Shown: positions 11,632-24,568 of the stretch, piece after piece
Numbering within the stretch: the stretch's first letter is position 1
Layout of the letters: every line of letters begins with the position of its first letter
Source: Panulirus ornatus
Taxonomy: Eukaryota; Arthropoda; Malacostraca; Decapoda; Palinuridae
Direction: 5' to 3'
Length of the DNA stretch: 64,000 nucleotides
NCBI RefSeq assembly: GCF_036320965.1
Contig: NC_092234.1
Span: 38,640,452-38,704,451 of the forward strand
Translations under genes and position numbers: made by a program
Notes under the pieces: model-generated
Databases searched by the model: none
Told to the model about the DNA's origin: nothing
What the model saw: the letters and a program-made list of their open reading frames with translations, nothing else

Positions 11632-13318
11632 GCCGCTGTCTCCCGCGTTTGCGAGGTAGCGCAAGGAAACAGACGAAAGAAATGGCCCAACCCACCCCCA
11701 TACACATGTATATACATACACGTCCACACACGCAAATATACATACCTACACAGCTTTCCATGGTTTACCCCAGACGCTTCACATGCCCTGATTCAATCCA
11801 CTGACAGCACGTCAACCCCGGTATACCACATCGATCCAATTCACTCTATTCCTTGCCCTCCTTTCACCCTCCTGCATGTTCAGGCCCCGATCACACAAAA
11901 TCTTTTTCACTCCATCTTTCCACCTCCAATTTCGTCTCCCACCTCTCCTCGTTCCCTCCACCTACGACACATATATCCTCTTGGTCAATCTTTCCTCACT
12001 CATTCTCTCCATGTGCCCAAACCATATCAAAACACCCTCTTCTGCTCTCTCAACCACGCTCTTTTTATTTCCACACATCTCTCTTACCCTTACGTTACTT
12101 ACTCGATCAAACCACCTCACACCACACATTGTTCTCAAACATCTCATTTCCAGCACATCCATCCTCCTGCGCACAACTCTATCCATAGCCCACGCCTCGC
12201 AACCATACAACATTGTTGGAACCACTATTCCTTCAAACATACCCATTTTTGCTTTCCGAGATAATGTTCTCGACTTCCACACATTCTTCAAGGCTCCTAG
12301 GATTTTCGCCCCCTCCCCCACCCTATGATTCACTTCCCCTTCCATGGTTCCATCCGCTGCCAGATCCACTCCCAGATATCTAAAACACTTTACTTCCTCC
12401 AGTTTTTCTCCATTCAAACTTACCTCCCAATTGACTTGACCCTCAACCCTACTGTACCTAATAACCTTGCTCTTATTCACATTTACTCTTAACTTTCTTC
12501 TTTCACACACTTTACCAAACTCAGTCACCAGCTTCTGCAGTTTCTCACATGAATCAGCCACCAGCGCTGTATCATCAGCGAACAACAACTGACTCACTTC
12601 CCAAGCTCTCTCATCCACAACAGACTTCATAATTGCCACTCTTTCCAAAACTCTTGCATTCACCTCCCTAACAACCCCATCCATAAACAAATTAAACAAC
12701 CATGGAGACATCACACACCCCTGCCGCAAACCTGCATTCACTGAGAACCAATCACTTTCCTCTCTTCCTACACGTACACATGCCTTACATCCTCGATAAA
12801 AACTTTTCACTGCTTCTAACAACTTGCCTCCCACACCATATATTCTTAATACCTTCCACAGAGCATCTCTATCAACTCTATCATGTGCCTTCTCCAGATC
12901 CATAAATGCTACATACAAATCCATTTGCTTTTCTAAGTATTTCTCACACACATTCTTCAAAGCAAACACCTGATCCACACATCCTCTACCGCTTCTGAAA
13001 CCACACTGCTCTTCCCCAATCTGATGCTCTGTACATGCCTTCACCCTCTCAATCAATACCCGCCCATATAATTTACCAGGAATACTCAACAAACTTATAC
13101 CTCTGTAATTTGAGCACTCACTCTTATCCCCTTGGCCTTTGTACAATGGCACTATGCACGCATTCCGCCAATCCTCAGGCACCTCACCATGAGTCATACA
13201 TACATTAAATAACCTTACCAACCAGTCAACAATACAGTCACCCCCTTTTTTAATAGATTCCACTGCAATACCATCCAAACCTGCTGCCTTGCCGGCTTTC
13301 ATCTTCCGCAAAGCTTTT
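11632..13318 (-). mobile_element. RTE 3' segment of a twin-primed insertion
   Basis: Minus-strand copy from [13 protein letters not shown] (13318) to the 3' tail (11632). The 3'UTR is the short form: the text jumps from CCATGGAAAG to CTGTGTAGGTATG, omitting roughly 250 bp present in long-type copies, and the tail core reads GCGCTACCTCGCAAACGCGG. Its upstream part is present but inverted at 13319-13829, the standard twin-priming product. Confidence 0.88.
11815..13318 (-). pseudogene. RTE reverse transcriptase (nonsense near C-terminus)
   Basis: Continuous minus-strand frame containing [27 protein letters not shown] (motif A, with His for the usual Tyr), RQGCVMSPWLFNL (motif B), LLFADDTALVADS (motif C, catalytic DD), and the C-terminal MLYGCEAWAMDRVVRRRMD region. 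A GAG-to-TAG change ends the frame after RIYVS (about 11962), removing the last 50 or so residues that other copies keep (GRPNWRWKDGVKK to DVVYRG). The catalytic core looks intact. The long frame also extends rightward into antisense sequence of the inverted segment, which is not part of the protein. Confidence 0.85.
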
Positions 13319-13829
13319 AGGGAATCAGTGACGGATTGCGCAAAAGATGCTTGTGGCTTGAGAAGAGTGGGAGGTGGGTTGATTAGAAAGGGTAGTGAGT
13401 GGTGGGATGAAGAAGTAAGATTATTAGTGAAAGAGAAGAGAGAGGCATTTGGACGATTTTTGCAGGGAAAAAATGCAATTGAGTGGGAGATGTATAAAAG
13501 AAAGAGACAGGAGGTCAAGAGAAAGGTGCAAGAGGTGAAAAAGAGGGCAAATGAGAGTTGGGGTGAAAGAGTATCATTAAATTTCAGTGAGAATAAAAAG
13601 ATGTTCTGGAAGGAGGTAAATAAAGTGCGTAAGACAAGGAAGCAAATGGGAACTTCAGTGAAGGGCGCAAATGGGGAGGTGATAACAAGTAGTGGTGATG
13701 TGAGAAGGAGATGGAGTGAGTATTTTGAAGGTTTGTTGAATGTGTTTGATGATAGAGTGGCAGATGTAGGGTGTTTTGGTAGAGGTGGTGTGTAAAGTGA
13801 GAGGGTTAGGGAAAATGATTTGGTAAACA
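13319..13829 (+). mobile_element. RTE inverted 5' segment of the twin-primed insertion
   Basis: Plus-strand text from GGGAATCAGTGACGGATTGC ([13 protein letters not shown]) to GATTTGGTAAACAG (NDLVNR). This is exactly the part that precedes KALRKM in an intact element, with only about 13 bp (codons for REEVV) missing between the two breakpoints. One stop (GTGTAAAGTGAG for the usual VQSE) is present. It is 5'-truncated, so no endonuclease. Confidence 0.88.
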
Positions 13830-14369
13830 GATTTGGTAATATATGTATGTATATGCACATAGAACTGAATACGACAGCATATTTGGAGTTATCAGTCTTT
13901 TTTCTTATGTTCTCAAATTTTCTCAGTATCATTCTACCATTAGGTTGGTGCTCAAACACCATTTGTTTAAAATTTTCCATTTTATCTTAATCAAGTTTTC
14001 GCCTTCACGGAGGCATCATCAGGAATCTACAAAAAAAAAGAGAAACAACTGCGTCACAAAACTTGGATATGGTATGTAAAACGCAAACAGAATATCTACA
14101 ATATGCACACTTGGTGAAAACACAGCATATAGTACATAAAAAGTAAGGAAAAACACTAAAAGCGAAAGAAATTAATAATATCATGAAGGGTAGTATGAGA
14201 TGCAATTTAGATACTAAATATGGAAACAGAAATATAGAAAAACGTGCGGTTGAGGAAAAACAGAAGAACAATACTAAACGAGGTAGGAATATACACAGAC
14301 CATCACTAAATACACTTAAGTTGGGCCAAGCGAGACCGCTGTTGTCGGGATGTGGAATTGAACTCAGTT
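13830..14369 (-). other. Unassigned; possible PLE 3'-end remnant
   Basis: On the minus strand the text GATGATGCCTCCGTGAAGGC, followed by a stretch translating as FENIRKKTDNSKYAVVFSS, resembles the 3' region of PLE copy 1 (SDEAKRMLRKRKK... DKYALVFNS at about 4560-4660). I infer a related element's end. The remainder (14080-14369) is unassigned and contains two TTAGG-like repeats near 14370. Confidence 0.35.
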
Positions 14370-14808
14370 AAGGTTAGGTTAGGTATAGAGTGAATTGGAA
14401 CGATGTGGTATACCGGGATCGACGTGCTCTTAATGGACAAAACCACGGCATGTGAAGCGTTTGGGGTAAACCATGGAAAGTTTTGTGGGGCCTGGATGTG
14501 GATAGGGAGCTGTTGTTTCGGTGCATTACACATGACAACTAGAGATTGAGTTTGAACGAAAGTGGGCCTTTTGTCTGTTTTCCTGGCACTACCTTGCTGA
14601 AGCGTGGGTAGCGATGCTGTTTCCTGTGGGGCGGGGTAGCGACGGGAATCGATGACGGCAAGCAGGTATGAATATGTACATGTGTATGTATATATGTATA
14701 TGTATATATGTTGATATGCATATGTATATGTATATATGTGATATGCATATGTATATGTATATATGTTGATATGCATATGTGTATGTATATATGTTGATTA
14801 TCATTATT
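14370..14808 (+). mobile_element. RTE 3'UTR fragment, long type
   Basis: Plus strand from AGAGTGAATTGGAACGATGT through CATGGAAAGTTTTGTGGGGC, CATTACACATGACAAC, GGCGGGGTAGCGACGGGAA, to a repeated ATGTTGATATGCATATG stretch. It stops before the tail core and abuts the tail of a minus-strand copy (14812), so two copies meet tail to tail. Confidence 0.75.
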
Positions 14809-14999
14809 ATTATACTTTGTCGCTGTCTCCCGCGTTTGCGAGGTAGCGCAAGGAAACAGACGAAAGAAATGGCACAACCCCCCCCCCCCATACACATGTA
14901 TATACATACGTCCACACACGCAAATATACACACCTACACAGCTTTCCATGGTTTACCCCAGACGCTTCACATGCCCTGATTCAATCCACTGACAGCACG

Positions 15000-17120
15000 T
15001 CAACCACGGTATACCACATCGCTCCAATTTACTCTATTCCTTGCCCTCCTTTCACCCTCCTGCATGTTCAGGCCCCGATCACACAAAATCTTTTTCACTC
15101 CATCTTTCCACCTCCAATTTGGTCTCCCTCTTCTCCTCGTTCCCTCCACCTCCGACACATATATCCTCTTGGTCAATCTTTCCTCACTCATTCTCTCCAT
15201 GTGCCCAAACCACTTCAAAACACCCTCTTCTGCTCTCTCAACCACGCTCTTTTTATTTCCACACATCTCTCTCACCCTTACGTTACTCACTCGATCAAAA
15301 CACCTCACACCACACATTGTCCTCAAACATCTCATTTCCAGCACATCCATCCTCCTGCGCACAACTCTATCCATAGCCCACGCCTCGCAACCATACAACA
15401 TTGTTGGAACCACTATTCCTTCAAACATACCCATTTTTGCTTTCCGAGATAATGTTCTCGACTTCCACACATTGCTCAAGGCCCCCAGAATTTTCGCCCC
15501 CTCCCCCACCCTATGATCCACTTCCGCTTCCATGGTTCCATCCGCTGCCAGATCCACTCCCAGATATCTAAAAGACTTCACTTCCTCCAGTTTTTCTCCA
15601 TTCAAACTCACCTCCCAATTGACTTGACCCTCAACCCTACTGTACCTAATAACCTTGCTCTTATTCACATTTACTCTTAACTTTCTTCTTCCACACACTT
15701 TACCAAACTCAGTCACCAGCTTCTGCAGTTTCTCACATGAATCAGCCACCAGCGCTGTATCATCAGCGAACAACAACTGACTCACTTCCCAAGCTCTCTC
15801 ATCCCCAACAGACTTCATACTTGCCCCTCTTTCCAAAACTCTTGCATTTACCTCCCTAACAACGCCATCCATAAACAAATTAAACAACCATGGAGACATC
15901 ACACACCCCTGCCGCAAACCTACATTCACTGAGAACCAATCACTTTCCTCTCTTCCTACACGCACACACGCCTTACATCCTCGATAAAAACTTTTCACTG
16001 CTTCTAACAACTTTCCTCCCACAACATATATTCTTAATACCTTCCACAGAGCATCTCTATCAACTCTATCATATGCCTTCTCCAGATCCATAAATGCTAC
16101 ATACAAATCCATTTGCTTTTCTAAGTATTTCTCACATACATTCTTCAAAGCAAACACCTGATCCACACATCCTCTACCACTTCTGAAACCACACTGCTCT
16201 TCCCCAGTCTGATGCTCTGTACATGCCTTCACCCTCTCAATCAATACCCTCCCATATAATTTACCAGGAATACTCAACAAACTTATACCTCTGTAATTTG
16301 AGCACTCACTCTTATCCCCTTTGCCTTTGTACAATGGCACTATGCACGCATTCCGCCAATCCTCAGGCACCTCACCATGAGTCATACATACATTAAATAA
16401 CCTTACCATTGTGTCAACAATACCGTCACCCCCTTTTTTAATAAATTCCACTGCAATACCATCCAAACCTGCTGCCTTGCCGGCTTTCATCTTCCGCAAA
16501 GCTTTCACTACCTCTTCTCTGTTTACCAAATCATTTTCCCTAACCCTCTCACTTTGCACACCACCTCGACCAAAACACCCTATATCTGCCACTCTATCAT
16601 CAAACACATTCAACAAACCTTCAAAATACTCACTCCATCTCCTTCTCACATCACCACTACTTGTTATCACCTCCCCATTTGCGCCCTTCACTGAAGTTCC
16701 CATTTGCTCCCTTGTCTTACGCACTTTATGTACCTCCTTCCAGAACATCTTTTTATTCTCCCTAAAATTTAATGATACTCTCTCACCCCAACTCTCATTT
16801 GCCCTTTTTTTCGCCTCTTGCACCTTTCTCTTGACCTCCTGTCTCTTTCTTTTATACATCTCCCACTCAATTGCATTTTTTCCCTGCAAAAATCGTCCAA
16901 ATGCCTCTCTCTTCTCTTTCACTAATACTCTTACTTCTTCATCCCACCACTCACTACCCTTTCTAATCAACCCACCTCCCACTCTTCTCATGCCACAAGA
17001 ATCTTTTGCGCAATCCATCACTGATTCCCTAAATGCATCCCATTCCTCCCCCACTCCCCTTACTTCCATTGTTCTCACCTTTTTCCATTCTGTACTCAGT
17101 CTCTCCTGGTACTTCCTCAC
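15000..17120 (-). CDS. RTE reverse transcriptase, uninterrupted 706-codon frame
   Basis: Longest intact mobile-element frame in the window. Residues 1-200 form the linker after the endonuclease (basic stretch [17 protein letters not shown] near 91-106). RT motifs: [20 protein letters not shown] 251-270, motif A AFMDLEKAYD 342-351, motif B RQGCVMSPWLFNL 403-415, motif C FADD 451-454. The C-terminal part carries YGCEAWAMDRVVRRRMDVLE and GRPNWRWKDGVKK, ending DVVYRG-stop, which I take as the natural terminus because the copy at 31815 ends the same way. The M at 17120 is only the first Met after a frameshift; the real protein would start in the endonuclease upstream. RTE proteins copy their own RNA at a nicked target. 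No host role is implied. Confidence 0.85.
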   Translation of the reverse strand: MRKYQERLSTEWKKVRTMEVRGVGEEWDAFRESVMDCAKDSCGMRRVGGGLIRKGSEWWDEEVRVLVKEKREAFGRFLQGKNAIEWEMYKRKRQEVKRKVQEAKKRANESWGERVSLNFRENKKMFWKEVHKVRKTREQMGTSVKGANGEVITSSGDVRRRWSEYFEGLLNVFDDRVADIGCFGRGGVQSERVRENDLVNREEVVKALRKMKAGKAAGLDGIAVEFIKKGGDGIVDTMVRLFNVCMTHGEVPEDWRNACIVPLYKGKGDKSECSNYRGISLLSIPGKLYGRVLIERVKACTEHQTGEEQCGFRSGRGCVDQVFALKNVCEKYLEKQMDLYVAFMDLEKAYDRVDRDALWKVLRIYVVGGKLLEAVKSFYRGCKACVRVGREESDWFSVNVGLRQGCVMSPWLFNLFMDGVVREVNARVLERGASMKSVGDERAWEVSQLLFADDTALVADSCEKLQKLVTEFGKVCGRRKLRVNVNKSKVIRYSRVEGQVNWEVSLNGEKLEEVKSFRYLGVDLAADGTMEAEVDHRVGEGAKILGALSNVWKSRTLSRKAKMGMFEGIVVPTMLYGCEAWAMDRVVRRRMDVLEMRCLRTMCGVRCFDRVSNVRVREMCGNKKSVVERAEEGVLKWFGHMERMSEERLTKRIYVSEVEGTRRRGRPNWRWKDGVKKILCDRGLNMQEGERRARNRVNWSDVVYRG

Positions 17121-17567
17121 TTAATCTCACCACCCTCTTCACTCTTCTTTTCTGAAAACCCATACAAATCTTCACCTTTGCCTCCACAAGATAATGATCA
17201 GACATCCCTCCAGTTGCACCTCTCAGCACATTTACATCCAAAAGTCTCTCTTTCGCACGCCTGTCAATTAACACGGAATCCAATAACGCTCTCTGGCCAT
17301 CTCTCCTACTTACATAAGTATACTTATGTATATCTCGCTTTTTAAAGCAGGTATTCCCAATCATCAGTCCTTTTTCAGCACATAAATCTACAAGCTCTTC
17401 ACCATTTCCATTTACAACACTGAACACCCCATGTATACCAATTATTCCCTCAACTGCCACATTACTCACCTTTGCATTCAAATCACCCATCACTATAACC
17501 CGGTCTCGTGCATCAAAACCACTAACACACTCATTCAGCTGCTCCCAAAACACTTGCCTCTCATGAT
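17121..17567 (-). pseudogene. RTE endonuclease C-terminal half, frameshifted from the RT
   Basis: Minus-strand frame from [20 protein letters not shown] through [39 protein letters not shown] (usual LLDYVLI), [14 protein letters not shown] to VKRVVRLSEE. A short deletion of the text between two GTGAG copies (the SELGKETCV segment of the intact copy is missing) shifts the frame into the RT. The N-terminal catalytic Glu region is absent through truncation. Confidence 0.8.
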
Positions 17568-17705
17568 ATGTTGATATGCATATGTATATGTATGTATATG
17601 TGCGTGTATGGGCGTTTATGTATATATATCTGTATATGATTGGATGTGCCATTCTTCGTCTGTTTCCTGGCGCTACTTCGCTGATGCGCGAGGCAGCGAT
17701 TAAGT
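17568..17705 (+). mobile_element. RTE 3'UTR end fragment
   Basis: Plus strand TATGTTGATATGCATATG, GTATATGTGCGTGTATGGGCG, CGTCTGTTTCCTGGCGCTAC, TCGCTGATGCGCGAGGCAGCG, then TTAAGTA. It is sandwiched between a minus-strand RTE truncated end and the 5'-truncated start of the next plus-strand copy at AGAAGAGTGGGAGG. Confidence 0.7.
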
Positions 17706-20787
<3,082 letters not shown>

Positions 20788-20852
20788 CAATCACTATACG
20801 ACCTCAAGACCCCGGCAGAGGTGGGGTCGGTCTTGAGGTCGTATAGTGATTG
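20788..20852. other. Perfect 24-bp inverted repeat (hairpin)
   Basis: 20788-20811 is the exact reverse complement of 20829-20852, with a 17-base loop; the stem begins CAATCACTATACGACC. It sits at the border between the CR1-like copy (minus) and the hAT relic (plus). The left arm reads on as CR1-like text, so the right arm is probably a short inverted duplicate of it. Confidence 0.9.
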
Positions 20853-21837
20853 TAATTGATCTTGTGTGCCAGAGGGAGCAGAGGAGGAGGAGGAGGAGAG
20901 TCCTGCCAGTGGTGAAGATGTCTGTCTTACAGGAGCTTGTGATTGTCCTCGAACCTTTCCACGAGGCCATGGAAGTTGTGGAGGTGACCATATCTGCTAC
21001 TGGACCAGTGATTCAGGGACTTAAACACTCACCAGAGAATCTAATTCATAACTCACAATTACAATACTGTGAACAACTGGCTCAACTCCTATTGTGAAGA
21101 AAAGGTTGGATCCATATATGCTCCAGCAGCGACGTTTGTGGATCCTTGGTTCAAACTGGAGTGGTTTCCATTACAAGAGCAGAAGGACCAGGTGGTGGTG
21201 TAGGTCAGGGAAATGCTTGAAGAATGAGAGGTACTTCAGGAGGGGTCAACATTAACAATGGATCAAGAAAATGATAAGTATGATCTCAGAAGCATTACCA
21301 CCTGAATCCATTTTCCTCTGTGCCAAAATGTTCAACGAAATTCCAAAATCAACATTGACCAGAGGGAGGCAAAGTGCCAGAGTCTTATGGTGAAGCAATA
21401 TGATGTAGAGGAAGGTACTGTGTCATAATGTTCAGGTCTTCTACTGGAAAGAAGTGTTCCAAAATCTGCTGGTTGTCAGCATTGCCGGACATTGTGTCTC
21501 TGGTAACTGAGCAGCTTACTCATAATTTGTAGCAACTTCTACTAAATAGAAATCTTTATTTTTTCAAACTTTTTATAACACTATTTTGTCAATAAAAGAT
21601 AACTTTACCATGCAAAATTATTGTCTTTTTCAAACAAAATTATTTTTTCCAAAGTTGGGGAATTATGATTATAATTGTAATTATATTTGTAATTATAAAT
21701 TATTTTGCTTTGTGGTAATTGTAATGTATTTGTTATTCCCAAATATATTTGTAATTATAATTGCAGTTATAAAAGGTGGAAAGTAGTTGTAATTGTAAGT
21801 GTAATATGATTTTTAATGCGTAATTTTCCCAACCCTG
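20853..21837 (+). mobile_element. hAT transposon relic
   Basis: Frames broken by indels still show hAT transposase landmarks in order: LQELVIVLEPFHEAMEVV and GPVIQGLKH (20930-21030), APAATFVDPWFKLEWF (21118-21165, compare 'DPRFK' of the family), and VFYWKEVFQNLLVVSIAG (21432-21480, the C-terminal dimerisation block). This is followed by about 250 bp of A/T-rich subterminal repeats (TGTAATTGTAA-like) and a terminal CCCAACCCTG. The 5' terminus and DNA-binding domain are missing. hAT transposases excise and insert by cut and paste; this copy cannot encode one. Confidence 0.68.
21828..21837. repeat. hAT right terminal inverted repeat
   Basis: CCCAACCCTG, whose reverse complement CAGGGTTGGG is the usual hAT end. 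The matching left end was not found. Confidence 0.6.
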
Positions 21838-22157
21838 AATATTAACTCGTGATCTTGTGAACAAACTCAATAGTGGATCTGTTCAGCCAGAGTAAATCTT
21901 GTAAGCTTTGATGTTTCTCATTGTTCACCAAAGTCCCCATTGATGATATTCTTGATTATCTTTCGGGAGAACTCCAGGACCATAAGGTGGTATTTATATC
22001 ACATGTCAAACTTGTGCATTATCGTTGGCGTTCGAGCGCACACTAGTCCAACAGTCCACTGATGTGCGCAAGCGCGCTCCTTGTGCCAGCGTTAAGACAT
22101 TTGGATGGGAACATATCAAGGAAAAGCCTTTGTTGCCTCACAGCAGAGAGGTTATAA
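21838..22157. other. Unassigned sequence
   Basis: Nothing recognised between the hAT end and the 24-bp minisatellite. A frame starting at 22025 runs into the array, but its first 40 residues match nothing I know. Confidence 0.45.
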
Positions 22158-22820
22158 TTGCGTATTTCATCAATCCAGGGGGCTGTTATATCATCAATCC
22201 AGGGAGTTATTTCATCAATCCAGGGGGTTATTATTTCATCAATCCAGGGGGTGATTATTTCATCAATCCAGGGGGTGATTATTTCATCAATCCGGGGGGT
22301 TATTATTTCATCAATCCGGGGGGTTATTATTTCATCAATCCGGGGGGTTATTATTTCATCAATCCAGGGAGTTGTTATTTCATCAATCCGGGGGGTTATT
22401 ATTTCATCAATCCAGGGAGTTGTTATTTCATCAATCCAGGGGTTATTATTTCATCAATCCAGGGAGTTGTTATTTCATCAATCCAGGGGGTTATTATTTC
22501 ATCAATCCAGGGGGTTATTATTTCATCAATCCAGGGGGTTATTATTTCATCAATCCGGGGGGTTATTATTTCATCAATCCAGGGGGTTATTATTTCATCA
22601 ATCCAGGGGGTTATTATTTCATCAATCCAGGGGGTTATTATTTCATCAATCCGGGGGGTTATTATTTCATCAATCCAGGGGGTTATTATTTCATCAATCC
22701 AGGGGGTTATTATTTCATCAATCCAGGGGGTTATTATTTCATCAATCCAGGGGGTTATTATTTCATCAATCCAGGGGGTTATTATTTCATCAATCCAGGG
22801 GTTATTATTTCATTCCAGGT
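22158..22820. repeat. 24-bp minisatellite
   Basis: About 27 head-to-tail copies of a 24-bp unit (GGTTATTATTTCATCAATCC plus AGGG), very homogeneous, with two main variants (CCAGGG and CCGGGG). Three one-base-shorter or deviating units occur near the left end and at 22440. All three plus frames are stop-free across it (INPGGYYF, FHQSRGLL, ISSIQGVI), which is a property of the period, not of a gene. Confidence 0.95.
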
Positions 22821-23498
22821 TCAGAGCTGTCCTCAGAGATAACCTCACAGCAGGTATATCAGTTGATAGTTTAAATAGTAAAACCGTTGCTTCAACAATT
22901 ATCATTACTTGTTACAATAAGAACCGTAGTTGTATGGTTAGGTTAGGAAAGTAATGATAATGGCAAGTAACAAGTACCAGCCAAATCATGACATTTTGTG
23001 CATCGTACACCTGGGAAGCGAGCCTACTATATCTCTAAGTCTATATTTCATTAGCTTTTTTATGTATTTCCTGTTGGTAAACAAAAAGTCGTTATTCGAG
23101 TGACTTTTATTGTCTTAAGCAACTGTAAACATGAATTAATTTTACTAATTCTTAAATCGGTGTTTGTAAGTTACGACAGAAAATATTGAGCCATTTGTAT
23201 AAATAAAAGCTGATAATAATTCTGATAAACTTAGAATCCCAGAAAATTAAGACTAAGGACAAGAATTTAATAATGGAGTTTAAGAAGGCAACACAAACGG
23301 TGCAGATGTTTGGGAGACAACTTCCCACACAGCCACAGACCCTCACACTACCTGCTATGATCAACCAATAGAGTAATTACTGGGTAGGGACATCGCTGTC
23401 TTTACGAGGCAATCATTGGGAATAATATATTTCTATATTAGAATATAACAAGAAACACTAGAAGGACATAACGCACAGAGAACATACCTTCTTACTTC
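22821..23498. other. Unassigned sequence
   Basis: No element or gene recognised. It contains GGTTAGGTTAGG at about 22939, too short to call telomeric. Confidence 0.45.
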
Positions 23499-23797
23499 AG
23501 TGGCGATGCTGTTTCCCGTGTGGCGGGGTGTCGCAAGTATGAATAGGTTCATATGTATATATGTGAATATATGTATATGTATGTGTATGTATATGTGTAT
23601 GTTTTGATATGTATATGTATATGTATGTATATGTACGTTTATAAGTGTTTATGTGAAAAAGATTTTCAGCGATCGGGGCCTGAACATACAGGAGGGTTAA
23701 AGGCGTGCAAGGAATAGAATGAATTGGAACAATTTGGTATATCGGGGTAGATGTGCTGGCAGTGGATTGAACTAGGGCATGTGAAGCGTCCGGGGTA
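23499..23797 (+). mobile_element. Two rearranged RTE 3' pieces
   Basis: First a 3'UTR stretch (GGCGATGCTGTTTCCCGTGT, GTATG-rich run to about 23655), then, out of natural order, the end of the coding region and start of the 3'UTR (AAAGATTTTCAGCGATCGGG, CAAGGAATAGAATGAATTGG, GAAGCGTCCGGGGTAGA). Either two insertions or a tandem rearrangement. Confidence 0.65.
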
Positions 23798-24478
23798 GAG
23801 TAAGATTATTATTAAAAGGGAGAACTAAGAGATTCTTGGTGTCAGTGGGAGGTTTGGGCTCAACTCTGTAAAATGATTTCTTTGCTAACTTAAGGGATTT
23901 ATCAAAGAAAGATCTGGGGTACTTTGACTTAGATCCAATAGAATATATCTTCTCAAACTCATCATCAATAAACTCTGGACTGCAAATACGCAATGCCCTA
24001 AGGAACATAAACTGAAATTATGATAATTTAACTCTGTCATGTTGAGATGAGTAATAATAGATATATAAACATACATTGGTAGGTTTTCTGTATATGCTAA
24101 ACTTAAACTTGTTACCTTGCCTATGGATCATGCAGTCTAGAAATGGTAACATACCATTATTTTAATTTTCTACAGTAAATTTGATGGAAGGTACTAAATT
24201 GTTAAGTAAGGGGAGAAATATTTGTAAATTTTCATTTGTTGGCCAAACACAAAGAACATCTACATACCTAAACCAAATTGCATTAGAAGGGAAGATATCC
24301 CTTGGTAATTTTATTTCAGAAAATTCCATATAAAGATTACTTAGTACAGGTGAAAGAGGGTTACCCATTGCCATACCAAAATTTTGAGCATAATAATCTC
24401 CATTGAAATACACAGTCTTTTATACACAATTTTATCAGTTCAATGAAAACAAACTTTCCTTTTTCACATATAATGTCA

Positions 24479-24479
<1 letters not shown>
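23798..24479 (-). pseudogene. PLE reverse transcriptase fragment (copy 2)
   Basis: Minus strand from 24425: AQNFGMAMGNPLSPVLSNLY (RT block B), then FRYVDVLCVWP, where the catalytic YVDD reads YVDV, then LVPSIKFTVEN, LPFLDCMIHR, and after a stop the spacer FIDDEFEKIYSIGSKSKYPR to PPTDTKNLLVLPFN. PLE RTs are telomerase-like enzymes. The loss of the second catalytic Asp and later stops make it inactive. It is truncated before the GIY-YIG domain at 23798 and at a CT tract on its 5' side. Confidence 0.75.

Positions 24480-24565
<86 letters not shown>
24480..24565. repeat. (TC)n microsatellite
   Basis: Uninterrupted TC tract of about 83 bp, joining PLE text directly to the CR1-like copy. Confidence 0.95.

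Positions 24566-24568
<3 letters not shown>

Larger units (their letters stand above)
14812..17567 (-). mobile_element. RTE copy, best-preserved reverse transcriptase
   Basis: Minus-strand copy 2.75 kb long: part of the endonuclease (17567-17121), the whole RT and C-terminal frame (17120-15000), short-type 3'UTR, and tail core ending near 14812 in an ATTATTATT-rich tail rather than TA. It is 5'-truncated inside the endonuclease at HERQVFWEQ, where a plus-strand RTE 3'UTR piece begins. It belongs to the same short-UTR subgroup as 11632, 17706, 31648 and 52038. Confidence 0.88.

Noticed and set aside
12000..12330. Plus-strand frames opposite the RTE C-terminal region (text such as MFRPRSHKIFF, MPSFHPPACSG), repeated at 15041, 27132, 29853, 31874 and 52262
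   Set aside because: They are exact antisense shadows of the RTE reverse transcriptase and appear wherever that element is in the minus orientation.
14812..17567. RTE copy as a domesticated host gene (RTE-derived proteins such as CFDP2-like genes exist)
   Set aside because: It has the element's 3'UTR and tail, a truncated endonuclease with a frameshift, and many sister copies nearby; nothing suggests selection as a host gene.
22935..22955. GGTTAGGTTAGG, and a similar run near 14370, as interstitial telomeric repeats
   Set aside because: Only two TTAGG units each, which is expected by chance in this much DNA; no longer tract in the window.
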